Assembly (NCBI RefSeq): GCF_000143415.4
Contig: NW_003314267.1
Span: 2,260,932 to 2,324,931 of the forward strand
Origin: Selaginella moellendorffii
Lineage: Eukaryota; Streptophyta; Lycopodiopsida; Selaginellales; Selaginellaceae
Reading direction: 5' to 3'
Length of the DNA: 64,000 nt
A program made the position numbers and the translations under genes. This document shows, one piece after another, positions 11,592 through 23,988 of the stretch (positions are counted from its first letter, which is position 1; every line of letters begins with the position of its first letter). The notes under the pieces were generated by a model. The model made no database searches. It was not told the origin of the DNA and worked only from the letters and a program-made list of their open reading frames with translations.

Positions 11592-14563
11592 ATGCCCATT
11601 CTCGCCACGTTCGAGGATCAGGAGCGCGAGAGCGAGTATGGATACATCCGCAAGGCAAGCGCGATCGCTCCATGGCTTTTCTTTGGATTTCCAGCTGCAT
11701 TTGGATTGAGTGATTGGAGGATTGGATGGATTGATTTGATCGCAATGCGATTTTGTTCCAGGTCTCCGGGCCTGTGGTCATTGCCGAGAATATGGCAGGC
11801 GCGGCGATGTATGAGCTGGTTCGCGTCGGGAATGACAAGCTCATGGGTGAGATTATTCGATTAGAAGGGGACTCGGCAACGATTCAGGGTATTGCTTTCT
11901 CGTTTCTTTTTTGTGATTGGAAGCTTTTCCTTAGCTGCAATTCTCGCGATTTTCTTGTAGTGTACGAGGAAACCGCTGGCTTGACCGTGAATGATCCAGT
12001 TCTTCGAACACACAACGTTTGTTTTCCTTTCTTTCTTTTTGATTTGTTTGTGAGTTTTTTTGACTTAAGCATTGAAACAGCCACTGTCAGTAGAGCTTGG
12101 ACCTGGAATTTTGAGCAACATCTTCGATGGTATTCAGGTATCACGGCTATGCATGAAAACTTTGGTTTTGAGGTCTATTTTGTTTGATTTGCAGCGTCCT
12201 CTTAAATCCATTGCCATTAAGTCGGGCGATGTCTACATCCCGCGAGGAGTTGCTGTGCCAGCACTTGACAAGGATAAGCTGTGGGAATTCTCTCCAAAAA
12301 AGATTGGTACGCTAATTTGTTCACTCGTAGTTGCTAACGAGCCTTTTTTTTTTTGTTTTTTTTGTTTTTTGTATTTGCAGGTGTTGGATCCGCCATCACT
12401 GGTGGAGACTTGTATGCAGTAAGTATGTGATAAGGATGAACAGCACAACAGGTTTCACCTATTTTTCTTTTGCAGATTGTCCATGAGAACTCGCTTATGG
12501 AACATCATATTGCTCTCCCTGCGGATGCTATGGGGAAAATAACTTATATTGCACCGCATGGTCAGTATAGTCTCCAGGTTAGTGGTAAGTGGTCCGTGTG
12601 GTATCGTTTGGACTCACGTTTTGCTGCAGGACAAGGTTCTGGAGCTTGAATTTCAAGGTACAAAGAAGCAGTTCACTATGCTTCAGGTAATCAATCAACT
12701 GTATGTTAACAGTTCTGAAGTTATGATGTTTTCTTTATCAGATGTGGCCTGTCCGAACGCCACGACCTGTAGCATCTAAGCTTCCTGCAGACACTCCTTT
12801 GCTTACTGGACAGGTATGTGAAATTTTATTGTCGAGCTAGAGCTGAACTGGCCTTTCCTTACAGCGCATTTTGGATGCTCTGTTTCCTTCCGTGCTAGGG
12901 GGAACCTGTGCTATTCCGGGAGCATTTGGCTGTGGAAAGACCGTTATTAGTCAGGCGCTTTCGAAGGTATTTGGAGTTCATTTGTAATGCGTGACTGACT
13001 TTGTCATGAAACAGTTTTCGAACTCTGACGCTGTCATTTACGTGGGATGTGGCGAACGAGGAAACGAAATGGCTGAGGTCGGTTCTAGAATTTCCCATTT
13101 TTCTTATCTTTGTTTCTACAAATCACCTCTTGCAGGTGTTGAAAGACTTTCCACAGCTTACTATAACACTTCCTGATGGACGCGAAGAGTCTGTCATGAA
13201 GCGTACAACTCTCGTCGCTAATACTTCAAATATGCCTGTGGCGGCACGAGAAGCTTCAATTTACACGGGTATGTCCTTCCAATTCAGGCTCAGCGCTGAT
13301 TTTATCGATGGTTTCAGGCATTACTCTGGCTGAGTATTTCCGTGACATGGGCTATAATGTCAGTATGATGGCTGACTCGACGTCGAGATGGGCCGAAGCC
13401 TTGCGTGAAATATCCGGTCGACTCGTAAGTCTCTGATTTTCTTTCTATTCCTAATTTACAAACGCCGCGCAGGCCGAAATGCCTGCCGACAGTGGTTATC
13501 CAGCGTATTTGGGTGCACGTTTGGCTACGTTTTACGAGCGGGCTGGAAAGGTTAAATGCCTTGGTAGTCCCGACAGAACTGGAAGTGTTTCTATTGTCGG
13601 TGCCGTGTCTCCTCCTGGTGGCGATTTCTCAGACCCTGTTACGGCAGCGACTCTTAATATTGTCCAGGCAAGCGTCTTTGTGCCAGTTGTTTTTCAGTGT
13701 TGACTGGGACACTGTTGTTTGTTGCAGGTGTTTTGGGGACTTGACAAGAAGCTTGCGCAAAGAAAGCATTTCCCTGCTGTCAACTGGCTGATATCTTATT
13801 CGAAGTATACCCAGGTGAGAGACATTTATATCTTGTCTCGTGGAAAACCATTGATTGTTTCTTTTGATGCAGGCATTGGAGGGATTCTATGAGCATTATG
13901 ATCCGAACTTTATTTCAATCCGAACAAAAGCACGTGAAGTGCTACAAAGAGAAGACGATCTAAACGAGATTGTTCAGGTACGTGAACTGGTGAGAGATTC
14001 AAAGTCAGTACTTTCTTTTCACAGCTTGTCGGCAAAGATGCGCTGGCCGAGGGAGATAAGATTATTCTTGAGACGGCCAAGCTCTTGAGAGAGGATTATT
14101 TGGCGCAAAACGCTTTCAGTGTGTACGTGTTCCGGGCTTGCTCTTGTTTATCGCTAACAATCTGCTCCAGATACGATAAGTTTTGTCCGTTCTACAAGTC
14201 CGTTTGGATGATGCGAAACATCGTTCATTTCTGCGACCTGTCCACTCAGGTATGCACTGCCATACCTCTTTCACGTCCTTGAAAATTTACTTTCTCTTGC
14301 AGGCTGTTGAGAAAGCTGCCGGATCCAAGGGTCAGAAAATAACTTTCAACATCATCAGGCAGCGCCTCGGAGACATCATATACCGTTTAGTGTAAGGACT
14401 CTCGATTTTTTCTTGAAGCCACCATTGCACTTCCTTTTCCAGCTCCCAAAAATTCGAAGATCCGGCCGAGGGCGAGTCTGCGCTGTGCTCCACGTACCAG
14501 AAACTCTACGACGATTTGACAACCGCGTTCCACAACTTGGAAGACGAGTACCGCGCGGCATAA
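11592..14563 (+). CDS. VHA-A: V-type proton ATPase catalytic subunit A
   Basis: A many-exon gene (about 18-20 small exons) encoding a protein of about 615 residues. It is highly conserved with plant VHA-A: N-terminal SEYGYIRK then [11 protein letters not shown], the non-homologous region with [11 protein letters not shown], the P-loop GAFGCGKT, the catalytic ERGNEM glutamate, [20 protein letters not shown], and a C-terminal SYSKYTQALEGFY plus [15 protein letters not shown]. The subunit hydrolyses ATP in the V1 sector and powers proton pumping into vacuole, Golgi and endosomes. Exon 1 (11592-11654) ends AAG and is followed by GCAAGC, a GC-type splice donor; the acceptor is at 11761. It lies 121 bp after the phosphatase stop. 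The protein appears intact to its stop. Confidence 0.95.
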
Positions 14564-15587
14564 GATAGAACTGGTTTTCTCCACCCGTAAATAACGTCTC
14601 GTCGCGCTTGGTAAAAAACCATTCTTTTCTTTGCGTCCAAGCTCTCCATAGGTGGTTCTCTGCGCAATATTTATATACTACTCCTGGTATTTTTTTTGCT
14701 TTGAGCTAAGTTTGTTCCAGTGGCAGTGGCAGCAGCAAACTCTCACGATCTAGCTACTGTCACTCCAGGCTTTATCAGTTGCTTGGAATCTATACTCTCT
14801 TGGGACTCAAGTAAGCGATGCGCCAACCATGACAGCATTCATGAATGGGGCCATCCATCCCCATCCATGCATGTGTCATAGCCATGGCATATGCGCCATA
14901 CGTTCAAGGTATATACCTATCGGAGCCAGCGCATGGCCATGGGTCCCATGCCCTCATGATAATGACCATGGCCATAAACGCGACACATGCCACAAAACCA
15001 ACGGTGTCGGTGGCGTGGCATATTCGCGTGGCATCTTTTTAGTGTACGGAATTCGCTGCCAGAGTGAGTACGGATGGCCGAGGATCCAGCGTCTCTGTCC
15101 AAAGCACACGAGGAACATTAAGAAATTTTCACCTATGTGGCGAGGCTAGTGTTGTAAATGTAATTTACGCTATCACGCGGGCTTTACCATGGTCAAAGCA
15201 AATAAGAAAAAGAAGATAGCCCTTTACACGGGATATATTATTTTAATCTCGCGGTAACTACTGTTCTTGTGTGTGTGGTGGCTCTGTTCTTTCTTCCAGG
15301 CGCTAGGTCTAGCGCTTTGGAGGAGGAGTGTGATTCTCGCAAGACGATGCTGCCGCCGCCGGGATCTGCTGTGGATTGCTCCCGCGTCATGTCCACCTCC
15401 CGAAATCTGGGGCTTCGGCGCCGCTGCGCGACGCGCTCCTGATCTCGTGGAGCCGGGAATCCATCCGATCCGGCTGGGGCGCGCCGGGCATTCCGATCTG
15501 ATGCGTGCCGCCAGGCGCTAGATAGATTCTCCTCATCGCGTCAAGAAGGGGGAGCGAAATTTCAGGATTGCGCGTGGATTAGCGGCA
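14564..15587. other. Intergenic region with CATG-rich palindromic stretch
   Basis: No gene found. Positions 14815-15030 are dense in CATGG/CCATGG/CATGCATG words. From about 15280 the sequence becomes GC-rich and probably holds the 5' UTR and possibly a leader exon of the NDRG-like gene. Confidence 0.5.
14866..14873. promoter_or_regulatory. RY-type element CATGCATG
   Basis: A perfect CATGCATG palindrome, the core bound by B3 factors of the ABI3/FUS3/LEC2 group in seed plants. It lies about 0.7 kb upstream of the NDRG-like start. One occurrence may be chance in a CATG-rich stretch. Confidence 0.3.
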
Positions 15588-17376
15588 ATGTCGGACAGTA
15601 GCAGCGGCTCGGCGTCATGTAGCAGTGATTCTATCTCCGGCGGCAGCACGGATTCCATATGCCTCGACTTGGGCATGGTTCCATGGGGAGGACAGGTAAT
15701 ATAACGGTTTCTTCGTAGAATGTAGGCTATGGCTTTCACGAATTGCTAGAATTTGAGGGAGCTAGCTCCTTGTTTTTCCCCTTGTGTGCTTTCTGGACGA
15801 TCCTTACAAATTTTCTTCTCTTTGTTTTTCTTTGGGCAGAGTCATCTAGTATCAACCTCTTACGGCCCAATTTCTGTGATAGTTTGTGGCGACCAGGACA
15901 AACCTGGGCTTCTTACGTACCCAGACTTGGCTCTCGATAGTAAGTGTTTCTTTCTTTGTTCCTCTTTCACTAAAGCTGCTATATCCATCCTTTTTTTTTT
16001 CCTTTCTTTTGAGCAGCTGCTTCTTGTTTCGATGGATTTTTCTCATGCCCGGAAACGTCGTCTCTGGTGTTTCACAACTTTTGCATTTATCATATTGAGG
16101 CTCCGGGTCACGAGGTTCGTACTTTCGTGAAAGAAGGTGTGAGAGAAGTTAGAAATTTCTTTTAATTCTTCTTCTTTCGGTTGCAGGTCGGTGCTCCTGC
16201 GGTGCCATCCAACGCACGCCTTCTTTCGGTGGATGACTTGGCAGATCAAGTTGCCGAAGTCTGCGACTATTTTGCGTATGTACAGTTCTTCCTTGTGGAC
16301 TTTTATCTTATTCAGCTGTTCGTGTTGTTTATTTCAGGTTGCAAGAGGTGATATGCTTGGGCGTAGCGGCTGGTGCGTATATCCTCTCGTTGTTCGCGGT
16401 GAGCAGCTCTTCCTTGTCATCTGGACTTTGATTAATCTAGTTTTCGTGCACACAGATGAAGTACCGGGAGCGTGTGCTTGGCCTTGTTCTGGTCTCGCCA
16501 ATCTGCCGAGCTCCAAGCTGGTCAGAGTGGCTATACGACAAGGTTGGTTGGATTTGAAATGTCATATCAGTATACTGAAAGATTCCTTGTACCAGGCGGT
16601 CATCAATTTGCTATATTTCATGGGAATGTGTTCATTCGTTCGGGACAGTCTTTTAGAAAGATATCTTAGTCCAGTAAGGAGATTGCTAGCTTTCCTGGTT
16701 CCGATTGGTTAGCTCATCACGTCATGATCTTGTGTAGGATACTTTAGCGTCCGGAGAGTCGGGAGCTCTTGCAAGATATCAAAAGGTACAGTGCAAATTC
16801 TCCCTGTGCTCTAGACAAAGGTTGTCTTGCTCGCGCAGGTTTTAGATGACAGACAAAGCAGGAACGTCATGCATTTCTGGCAATCGCTCCACAGGTAAAA
16901 CTGTTCAGCGCAAGATTTTATGTACAGCGCGCTCAAAGCTGTGTTTCACTCGGACAGGAGAAAGGACCTGACGGCGGGGCTGATGAATCTCAAGTGCCGG
17001 ACGCTCGTGTTTGTGGGGGAGCACTCACCGTTTTACAACGAGGCGGTCTACGTGAACTCTCAAATGCCATCGACGTCCACGGCGCTAGTGGCGGTAAGCA
17101 TTCAAAGTTCCAAACTTCTAAACGTGATTCCACCACCCGCAGGTCCAAGAGGCTGGCACGCTAGTGACGGAAGAACAGCCACTGTCGATGCTAGTCCCCA
17201 TGGAGTACTTTCTGAAGAGCTTTGGGTTTGGCAAGCCGCCGTCGACGAGCCAGAACTCGTCTCCGCCGACGAGCCCGCTCAGCTTGCTGCCTTGCATTTC
17301 CCCGGAGCTGCTTTCTCCCGAGAGTCTTGGCCTCAAGCTCAAGCCCATCAAAACCAAAGCTCCAGTCGATGATTAG
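15588..17376 (+). CDS. NDL: NDRG family protein (N-MYC downregulated-like, NDL/SF21 type)
   Basis: About ten exons with short introns. Exon 1 is 15588-15695. The protein has a Ser-rich start, then an alpha/beta-hydrolase fold typical of [90 protein letters not shown] and the plant-specific tail [20 protein letters not shown]. At the nucleophile elbow the sequence is CLGVAAGAY, so the catalytic Ser is absent, as usual in this non-enzymatic family. In Arabidopsis NDL proteins bind the G-beta subunit AGB1 and affect auxin transport; a similar role here is inference. A long CT repeat sits in the 3' UTR. Confidence 0.92.
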
Positions 17377-17491
17377 ATTCGTGGCTCCTCGCCATCGCCA
17401 TTTATCCCGGTGTTCATCACTCCGGCCATTTCTTCCTCATTCCTCTTTTCTTTTCTTGTACAAGATTGTCTGTGCTCCCCTCCCATTCTTT

Positions 17492-17498
<7 letters not shown>

Positions 17499-17531
<33 letters not shown>
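17499..17531. repeat. CT dinucleotide microsatellite
   Basis: An uninterrupted run of CT repeats about 120 bp after the NDRG-like stop codon, so probably within its 3' UTR. Confidence 0.9.
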
Positions 17532-17535
<4 letters not shown>

Positions 17536-17900
17536 CCTTGACGAGAGTTGTTTGTTATTACGCGGCGGCTTATTATTGTTCAGGAATAATTGTGGCACAA
17601 TTTTTTTGAGGAAGGATTCTTATGATTCCTGTAAAAAATAAAAAACAAAGCTTCAAAGTTGTACTGTGCGTACAACAGTAAACACGTTTTTACTTCTCTC
17701 AAAGTCTCCATGGATCTTTTACAAAACAGATGTGTGTAGTTCTTTCAAGGAAAAAAAACACAAGATCTTTGGCACAAATTTGTGTACCTACTGTAGATTT
17801 GGCGTTATTTACTTCTTCCTTTCGATGCTATGGAGCAATAAGTTTGCGCCGCCACCTTTAGGTTCTTGCTCTAGCGCATTCGCGAGTGTGTGAGTGAATT

Positions 17901-20539
17901 TCACCTCAGGGGTCGAACCAGCTCGGGTTGTAACACCAACAGCTCGGACAAAGAGTGGTGCTGTTGCTTTCCATCCGTGTCATCGCCACTGCAAAACAAA
18001 CATGGTGCTCGCTGAGTGAGTGACTACGCTCGAAGATCAAAGAGCTCGATAACTTACCAGGTTCTAGTGTCGAGGTTGAGGAGCCTGTGATTGATCCTCA
18101 AGTCGTCCGTAACGTAGCTGGCAACGAGAGCTCCAGCGTCGGGGTGAGGCCAGCTGCGAGAGCTCGCGAAACGGAGTATAAAGCTGCCCGTCTTTGGGAT
18201 TCCGTCCACGCCGCGCAAGAGCTCCTCGGCCTCCTTGCGAGACACCATTCCTTCTATCCACTTGGGAGTGACGCTCTCCCACGTCTTGCGGACCTGTGGA
18301 GTCGCCACCGTCATCGCCACGGGATAAAGCCATTGCCACAACCTGTCGAACTGCTCACGCGTTGTCGTCGCGTTTCCAGTCCCGCAGTTCTGCTGGATGA
18401 ATTCGATGTCCTGAAAAAAAGGCCTTGTTTGTGATATAATCTTTTGAGATACAATCGTTACCTTAGAGGTGAAACGTCTTTTACTCTGGCCAGAGATGTT
18501 GTAGAAGCTCTCTTCCAGCTTGCTCATCAAACTTGGCCATGGAGCTGAGTAGCCATCGTGAGAAACCTGCCTCCAAATGTCTTCTCCTTCTCGTAGCAGC
18601 TTCTTTGCGATCAAAACTTGATACCTGAGAAGTTTATGAAACATTAGCAACCAGGAAGGAGATAAACGAGAATAGAAAACGAATCGCCATCATACCCGTT
18701 ATGTTGGCACCCGGTATATTGAGAGACTCGGCCGGCGAATTCATGAAGCTCTTCTTCGGTTTTGCTCACAACGAGTGCTCTCAGAAATGCTGCTCGGCTG
18801 TGAATTGTTTCTAAGCAGTACTTGAATACCATGTAGTCCGAGAATGCCTTCTCCCCACAGCTGCTGTTCATGAAAGCCGGAAAGCTCTTGCGGCTTTCTG
18901 GACGTTGCTTCTTGTCCATTGCCTTGTATACACTAGCCGGAGCAGGCCGCGAGCACGTTGCAGGAGCTGGCGGAGGAGCCATTCTTTGGGATCCAACAAG
19001 ACCGTCGGCACCTTTGGATATCACTGAGCCTTCTGGCGTTTTGTCTGCCGGCATCGGAAACCGTGAAGGTAACTTATCATCTCCAATGCGTGGCGCCTTG
19101 CTTGGTGCGAACTTCGGAGCGGCCATGCCGTTGGATTCATTCGCTCGTAATGTTTCAGGTCGATCCTCTGCCGCTGAAGGTAAGTTGGTGCCATCGACCG
19201 GGTAAACGGCTGCGAAGGAACGCTTCCAGGGTGCTGAAGGCGTTCGACTATTTCTGTTTCGCGAAACGCAGCGGATCGGCCGCGAGAAAACTCTGAGAAA
19301 TGGAAACTTTGGAATGTTTGGCGACTCGAAGCATACACGAAACAGTCGGTTGTCACATTTCGAGGAGAGCTGCATGCAAAAGACACAAGCTGAAAACTTT
19401 CAAAAATATCCAACCCTTGCAGCATACCTGCGAAATCTTTAGCTTAAAAGAAGCTCTACCGTGGACTAGTTTGATAGGCCTCTCAGTAGATGGGAATTCT
19501 ACTCCATCGAATGTAGTTAAAAGCGGCGCTTCTGCGTCATCTTTTGGCTTTTCAACCAGATAGCCCGTATCCGCATAGACAAGGGACGCGACAAGCTGCA
19601 GAAAGTGAAAGAAGTAAGTGCCAATCTGATACTAGAAGAGCAAAGTCACCTCTATATCTTTGTGAATAGCTCGTCCCAAGGCATCCAACAAAACCACATC
19701 AAGAGCAAAATTTCTGCGACATGATGCCTTGCCTCCAACGACGCTCCATACGCCATCTCCTCCTTCTTCAAGTTCATGGTCCTCGGATCCTCCAGTCGAG
19801 CCATCAAGCGACAGCTCCAGAGGTGGATTCTGTGACAAAAGTCGTCGTAAAGGAAAAACTAAAGCAAAATCAAAGGCAGTACCTTTACGTAGTGATTGGT
19901 CACGGATGGTTGCGGAAGGACACAAACATGATGTGCATATGCTTGCACAAAACCGCCACGATTTTGTCCGTCTCCACCACTAAGTTTAACAGGTTCTACG
20001 GTCTCGTCACATGATGGAAAGCTTATTGCCTTCTCTCCAGTTACGACGCCATCAATGTGTAGACGTGCAATGTTGTGTCCAATCTACAAATCAAAACATG
20101 ACTTTTAGAAATCCTCCCATCTCATAAAAACTTCATCAGCAGCTACCTCACACCCAACGTGCACCCATTTCTCAACTGGACAACTTTGATCAGCAAGTAC
20201 ATCGAGCTCGCTTGATTCGGTTTGAACCAAGGGATGAAGAACCAGCCGTAAATCGTTGTCGAGTGATAGAAATGGAAGCGATTGGATACTCGAAGTAGAC
20301 TGTATGCATAGAAACATAGCACAAACACTCTTTAGCTCATGAGAGGAAAACAAGAGGCTCACCTGTCGGATGATAACCCCGGGGTGTCTGTTGTTCTTCA
20401 AGAGATACATCCACAAACATAGCGTGTAAGTGCCATCCTCGCTGGTGTTCTCTCGAGTTAAAGTCACTTGCAAATCGTCTAGAGGTAAGTACTCATCGTT
20501 GTCAAACACGGCGAACGCTTTGGACAGTTTCACGGCCAT
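17901..20539 (-). CDS. Plant STAT-like SH2-domain protein (SHA/SHB type)
   Basis: Multi-exon gene; the first exon is 20539-20363 and the last one ends with TGA at 17903-17901. The N-terminal part (YTLCLWMYLLKNNRHPGVIIRQ, then WVHVGCEV and ARLHIDG) looks like a concanavalin/laminin-G-type fold. It is followed by a region resembling an immunoglobulin-like STAT segment (SKCDNRLFRVCFE) and a helical linker (YCLETIHSRAAFLRALV). The SH2 domain begins near WIEGMVSRKEAEELL and contains GSFILRFASSRSWPHPDAG, with the phosphotyrosine-binding Arg in LRF present. This order matches Arabidopsis SH2-domain proteins A and B, the plant relatives of STAT factors. Whether it binds phosphotyrosine here is untested. 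A 5' UTR exon probably lies near 20820-20950. Confidence 0.85.
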
Positions 20540-21169
20540 GAGAAGGCGCTACTCCCCGTCTCGCACGAACTGGCATTTCACAGAAGAGAGCACGAATCAA
20601 TCAGTGGTCACAAAGCTAGACTAGACGCACAGAAGAGATGGCATCCAAAACCCCATTAGACCTCACACCGCATCCATTCCCAGCCGCAATTCGGCGCTGC
20701 CAATCTCCAAATGTAGATTGGAGCCTCCGCCGGCTCGATAGCGCGGCGCGCGCATCCAGCGAGCGTCCAGGCCATCGACCGCAGCGATATTTCGAGCTAC
20801 AACGGGAGAATCGAGCTTACCTAGTCATCCGGCGACGAAAATATCCAGGAAATCCAGATCCGACAGCGGGAATCTGTGCTCCATCCCAGCCGCATCGCGG
20901 ATCCTATGCCGCCGCGCTTCAATCCCTAGCGCATCGTAGCGGAAGAACAAATCTTGAGTAAGACTGTGTGTGTGCGTTGCCAGCAGAGTTCATCCTTCAC
21001 AGGAAAAAGAGCTCAACCTTCCTCGCCGCCGTACCTATTCTGGTTTTATGACCGGTCACTGCCGCCATTCAGCCGGTTGTCAGTTTGCTTCATTTCGTAC
21101 GAAATAGGGCTCGTGGCCGGTTAGCCTGTCAAAGCACTTACCGGTCAATCCGTACGCCCACTTAAAATT
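20540..21169. other. Leader region of the SH2 gene and intergenic DNA
   Basis: GC-rich to 20950, with a plausible leader exon on the minus strand ending at a GTAAGC donor near 20820. The rest shows no gene. Confidence 0.4.
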
Positions 21170-21310
21170 ATCTGTCCACCTCGGTTGCCACGTCGACTAA
21201 CACGTCACTACACTTGGAGACGTTAGAGAAGTGAAATTAGGGCAGCTAGAATGCTCATCAAGCGCAAGCTCAGAATAAGAGCATCGCGGTCGATCTATTG
21301 CCCTGATCGT
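21170..21310 (+). pseudogene. Duplicated, decayed copy of the GEN1 promoter and first exon
   Basis: From ATCTGTCCACCTC the stretch matches 24040 onward: GTTGCCACGTCGACTRACAYG, ACACTTGGAGA...CGTTA, then TTAGGGCAGCTAGAA, followed by GCTCATCAAGC and CGATCTATTGCCC, which parallel the first exon of the real GEN1. Internal deletions remove the ATG and most coding sequence. The copy has the same orientation as GEN1, so the two direct copies flank ORC4. Confidence 0.75.
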
Positions 21311-21734
21311 CGCCGACATCGCAATCCTTCTGTAAATCACAACTTCTCACAGAGGAAGAGAGAAAATCCGAATGGAGGTTGGTATCTCTACATTTGACAT
21401 GAAAGTATCTTTTCTTTGGACAATGTTGGAGAGGATCTAGAGCTAGAGGTGATTAATCCATTTCTCTAACACTCACTCATAGTGAATTGCTACAGGACAT
21501 CCTGTCGCTGAAGAAAAAGCTTTAGATACGTGCTGCCGATGATAATCTTCCTGTGTCTCTCAGGAGTTTCCAATAGCTTAGCTCGAAGTATCCTTCAATC
21601 CAGAGTGTTAGAACTTATGAATCATAGATACGGCTGTGAAGCAAACGATATTCATCCTGCCGATCTTAATGAAGCCGAAGGTACCAAGTTTCACCTTTCA
21701 AGTTCTCTTCATAAAACCAGCTTTCGTATTTGCA

Positions 21735-21905
21735 GGACGCAGTGGTCGAGCTGGTCGGCCAGCAAATGCTTTGACACTGTATGCCGGCCGAGGAAGACTG
21801 CGGTCTATCGCCAACGTCATGAAAGCTTCTGGCTGTGATGGATGCTTTCCTTGCCCAAGGTTCACAAAAGGAACCAGAAGCGTATCAGGCGAGAGCTAGC
21901 GCGTG
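21735..21905 (+). pseudogene. 3' fragment of a ROK1/RH57-type DEAD-box RNA helicase
   Basis: Reading from 21735 gives GRSGRAGRPANALTLY and then LRSIANVMKASGC. That is the last helicase motif (HRxGRxGR) region plus the tail characteristic of ROK1/DDX52/RH57. After the Cys the frame shifts, and WMLSLPKVHKRNQK continues in another frame. Upstream exon-like sequence (21570-21680) may belong to the same relic but was not recognised. No complete helicase is present. Confidence 0.6.
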
Positions 21906-21930
21906 AATGACTTGCAAGTTTTCCCAGTCT

Positions 21931-23988
21931 TTAAGCTTCTGCAGAAACGTTCCAGGAGAAAGTTATAAGGGAGAACATTGACAAGTCACCTGGTTGTGAG
22001 TACCACTGACGCAATGTAGCCTGCAGACCAAACATTCTAAGTTAGTCTTTCATTGCAGCGTGTTAGCAAACGTACCGGACAAACTGGACTGGCCTCGAGG
22101 CCTTGCTCAAGCTCCTCAAAAGAGATGAGCATTTTCACAGGTCTTAAATGTGACAAGCTGCTCACAGCTTTTCCATCCGAGTACCCAATAAGCTCGCGCT
22201 CCAACAAGTGCTCAAAGGCCTACTCCATGTAAAACATTTGGTTAGGAGCTTTTCAGGAAATTGAAAACCTTGTAAGCAGCCTTTTTCGAATAGGAATCGG
22301 AACTCTTATAACCATCTTGATACTCTGCAAGAACAATTTGAGCGAGAATATGGTTTAAGTCAGTGGCTCTTACCTTTGAAAACAGAGTTGAAGGTATAGG
22401 TGTCACGCTCTTTGTTCTCCAGACGCTTCATTGATGTAAGCAGAAAAAGCTCGAGCACAGACAAATCTATATGAGTAAACCATTAGATGAAATATACGAG
22501 AGCCATTTCAGCAGCTACCAGCAAGTGCGCAAATTGTCGGTGGATGTTTTGGTGTTGTAGACTTGGTGTTTTTTAAGTAGTCCAACAGGTTCCGAAAGCT
22601 ACATAGAAGTTGAAAATCAATGAACTGTAATGAATAGCTTACTCACACTGAGTCAATAATATTTCTTGGACTAGAATCAAGTGCTGCCAGCTTATTCACG
22701 AGCTCTTTCGTGGTCTCCATTTGTAGCCAGGCCTAAGAAACAACGAGGACTTCTAATTTTCACAAGAAAGAGAGGCTACTACCGAGATTTTTGCGTTGAA
22801 AGCGTTGGCATGCTGAGCCAGGTTTGCAGATGAATCGACTGGAATAACTAGTACCGTTTCCAGAAACCTGACGACAGAGCAGAAATATGTACTAAAATTT
22901 GATGAAATGAAAGCTTACCTGGTGATCTCTTCACTAGCAGGAGGAAGAAAAAGGATCTTGCGTTGTGAAAAACGAGATCTCACTCGTTTTTCTAAGAGTT
23001 GGTCGGCATCCTAGAGAGGAACAATAAGAGAAAGAGTTTCTAAGATATATATATACCAGTCTGCAGCTGATACCAATTACAGCTGCTTGGGAAGAGGGCG
23101 ATTGCAACAGATCCAACAAGTTGTACAGAAGGGACTGCTTTGGTTTCTGCAAACAAGAGACAAGGTAGATGCAAGAACTAGTTTCAGCAAAAAAAACCTG
23201 CGCAAAAAGATCGAATTCGTCCAGAACAAGAACAAGGGCCTTGTGAGAGAAAGAAAACTGCCTGGGAGGACACTTAAGCACATAAAAATGGAACCTTGGT
23301 CACGTAAAAGAGGCACGTACTCCAGAATAACAGTCAGGAATCGCAAGTTCTCCTCAAAGGATGCCTGCGGGGAGAAAGAGCGTGAATAAACGAAAATAAT
23401 TCCAAAGAACTCACAGCTTTGGAAAACTCGAGCTCGTGTTCCACGCATAGTTGCTTTGCAATCTCCTGTCATCAACATCACTCAAAACGTTATTCGTGAA
23501 AAGCGAGAGACTTCATACATACCTTTAAAGCACTTCGATCATCGGCATGTAAAAGACCATTCAGCCTAACCTGAGAACGAAAACAACAGAACAAAAGTTT
23601 TAGAGGTGAGATAACAAACAAAAGATCTTCCCTACGATCGAAATTCGATCCGGAAAAGTCTCCTGGATTTCTCTCAAAACGTGCTCGAGCACCTACATTG
23701 GGTGCTAATGTTAAAACCAGAAAGAAACCAATGTAGCTAGAACGGGTACCATGGATTTACCACAGCCTCGGGGCCCAAGAAGCAACGCTGAATTGTTGCA
23801 CGCTTGACAAATCGTGTGCCTGAAAAGATCATACAGTTTCCTGGAGAGGAAAAAAGTTGCGCCGAGCGACCAAAACTCGAAAATTCGCCCCACCTTCGAT
23901 TCTCCTCGGCGCTTGCGAACACCGGAGACGCTCGCGGATCGTAGAGCCGGCAACGGAGAATCTGCATTGCCGCGTCCAGAAGAGCCAT
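21931..23988 (-). CDS. ORC4: Origin recognition complex subunit 4
   Basis: Many short exons on the minus strand from ATG at 23988 to TAA at 21931. The start MALLDAAMQILRCRLYDP is followed by an AAA+ module: Walker A GPRGCGKS, a VRLNGLLHADDR segment, Walker B VLVLDEFDLFA and sensor-like VIGISCRLDADQLLEKRV, then RSRFSQRKILFLPP, matching ORC4. The C-terminal winged-helix region includes LELFLLTSMKRLENKE, FEHLLERELIGY and the end FEELEQGLEASPVCPATLRQWY. ORC4 is a core subunit of the complex that marks replication origins and loads MCM helicases. It is divergent from GEN1 with about 150 bp between start codons, suggesting a shared promoter. No broken exon was seen. Confidence 0.9.

Noticed and set aside
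20638-20961. 107-residue ORF on the plus strand
   Set aside because: No domain; lies over the likely 5' leader of the SH2 gene on the opposite strand and is GC-driven.
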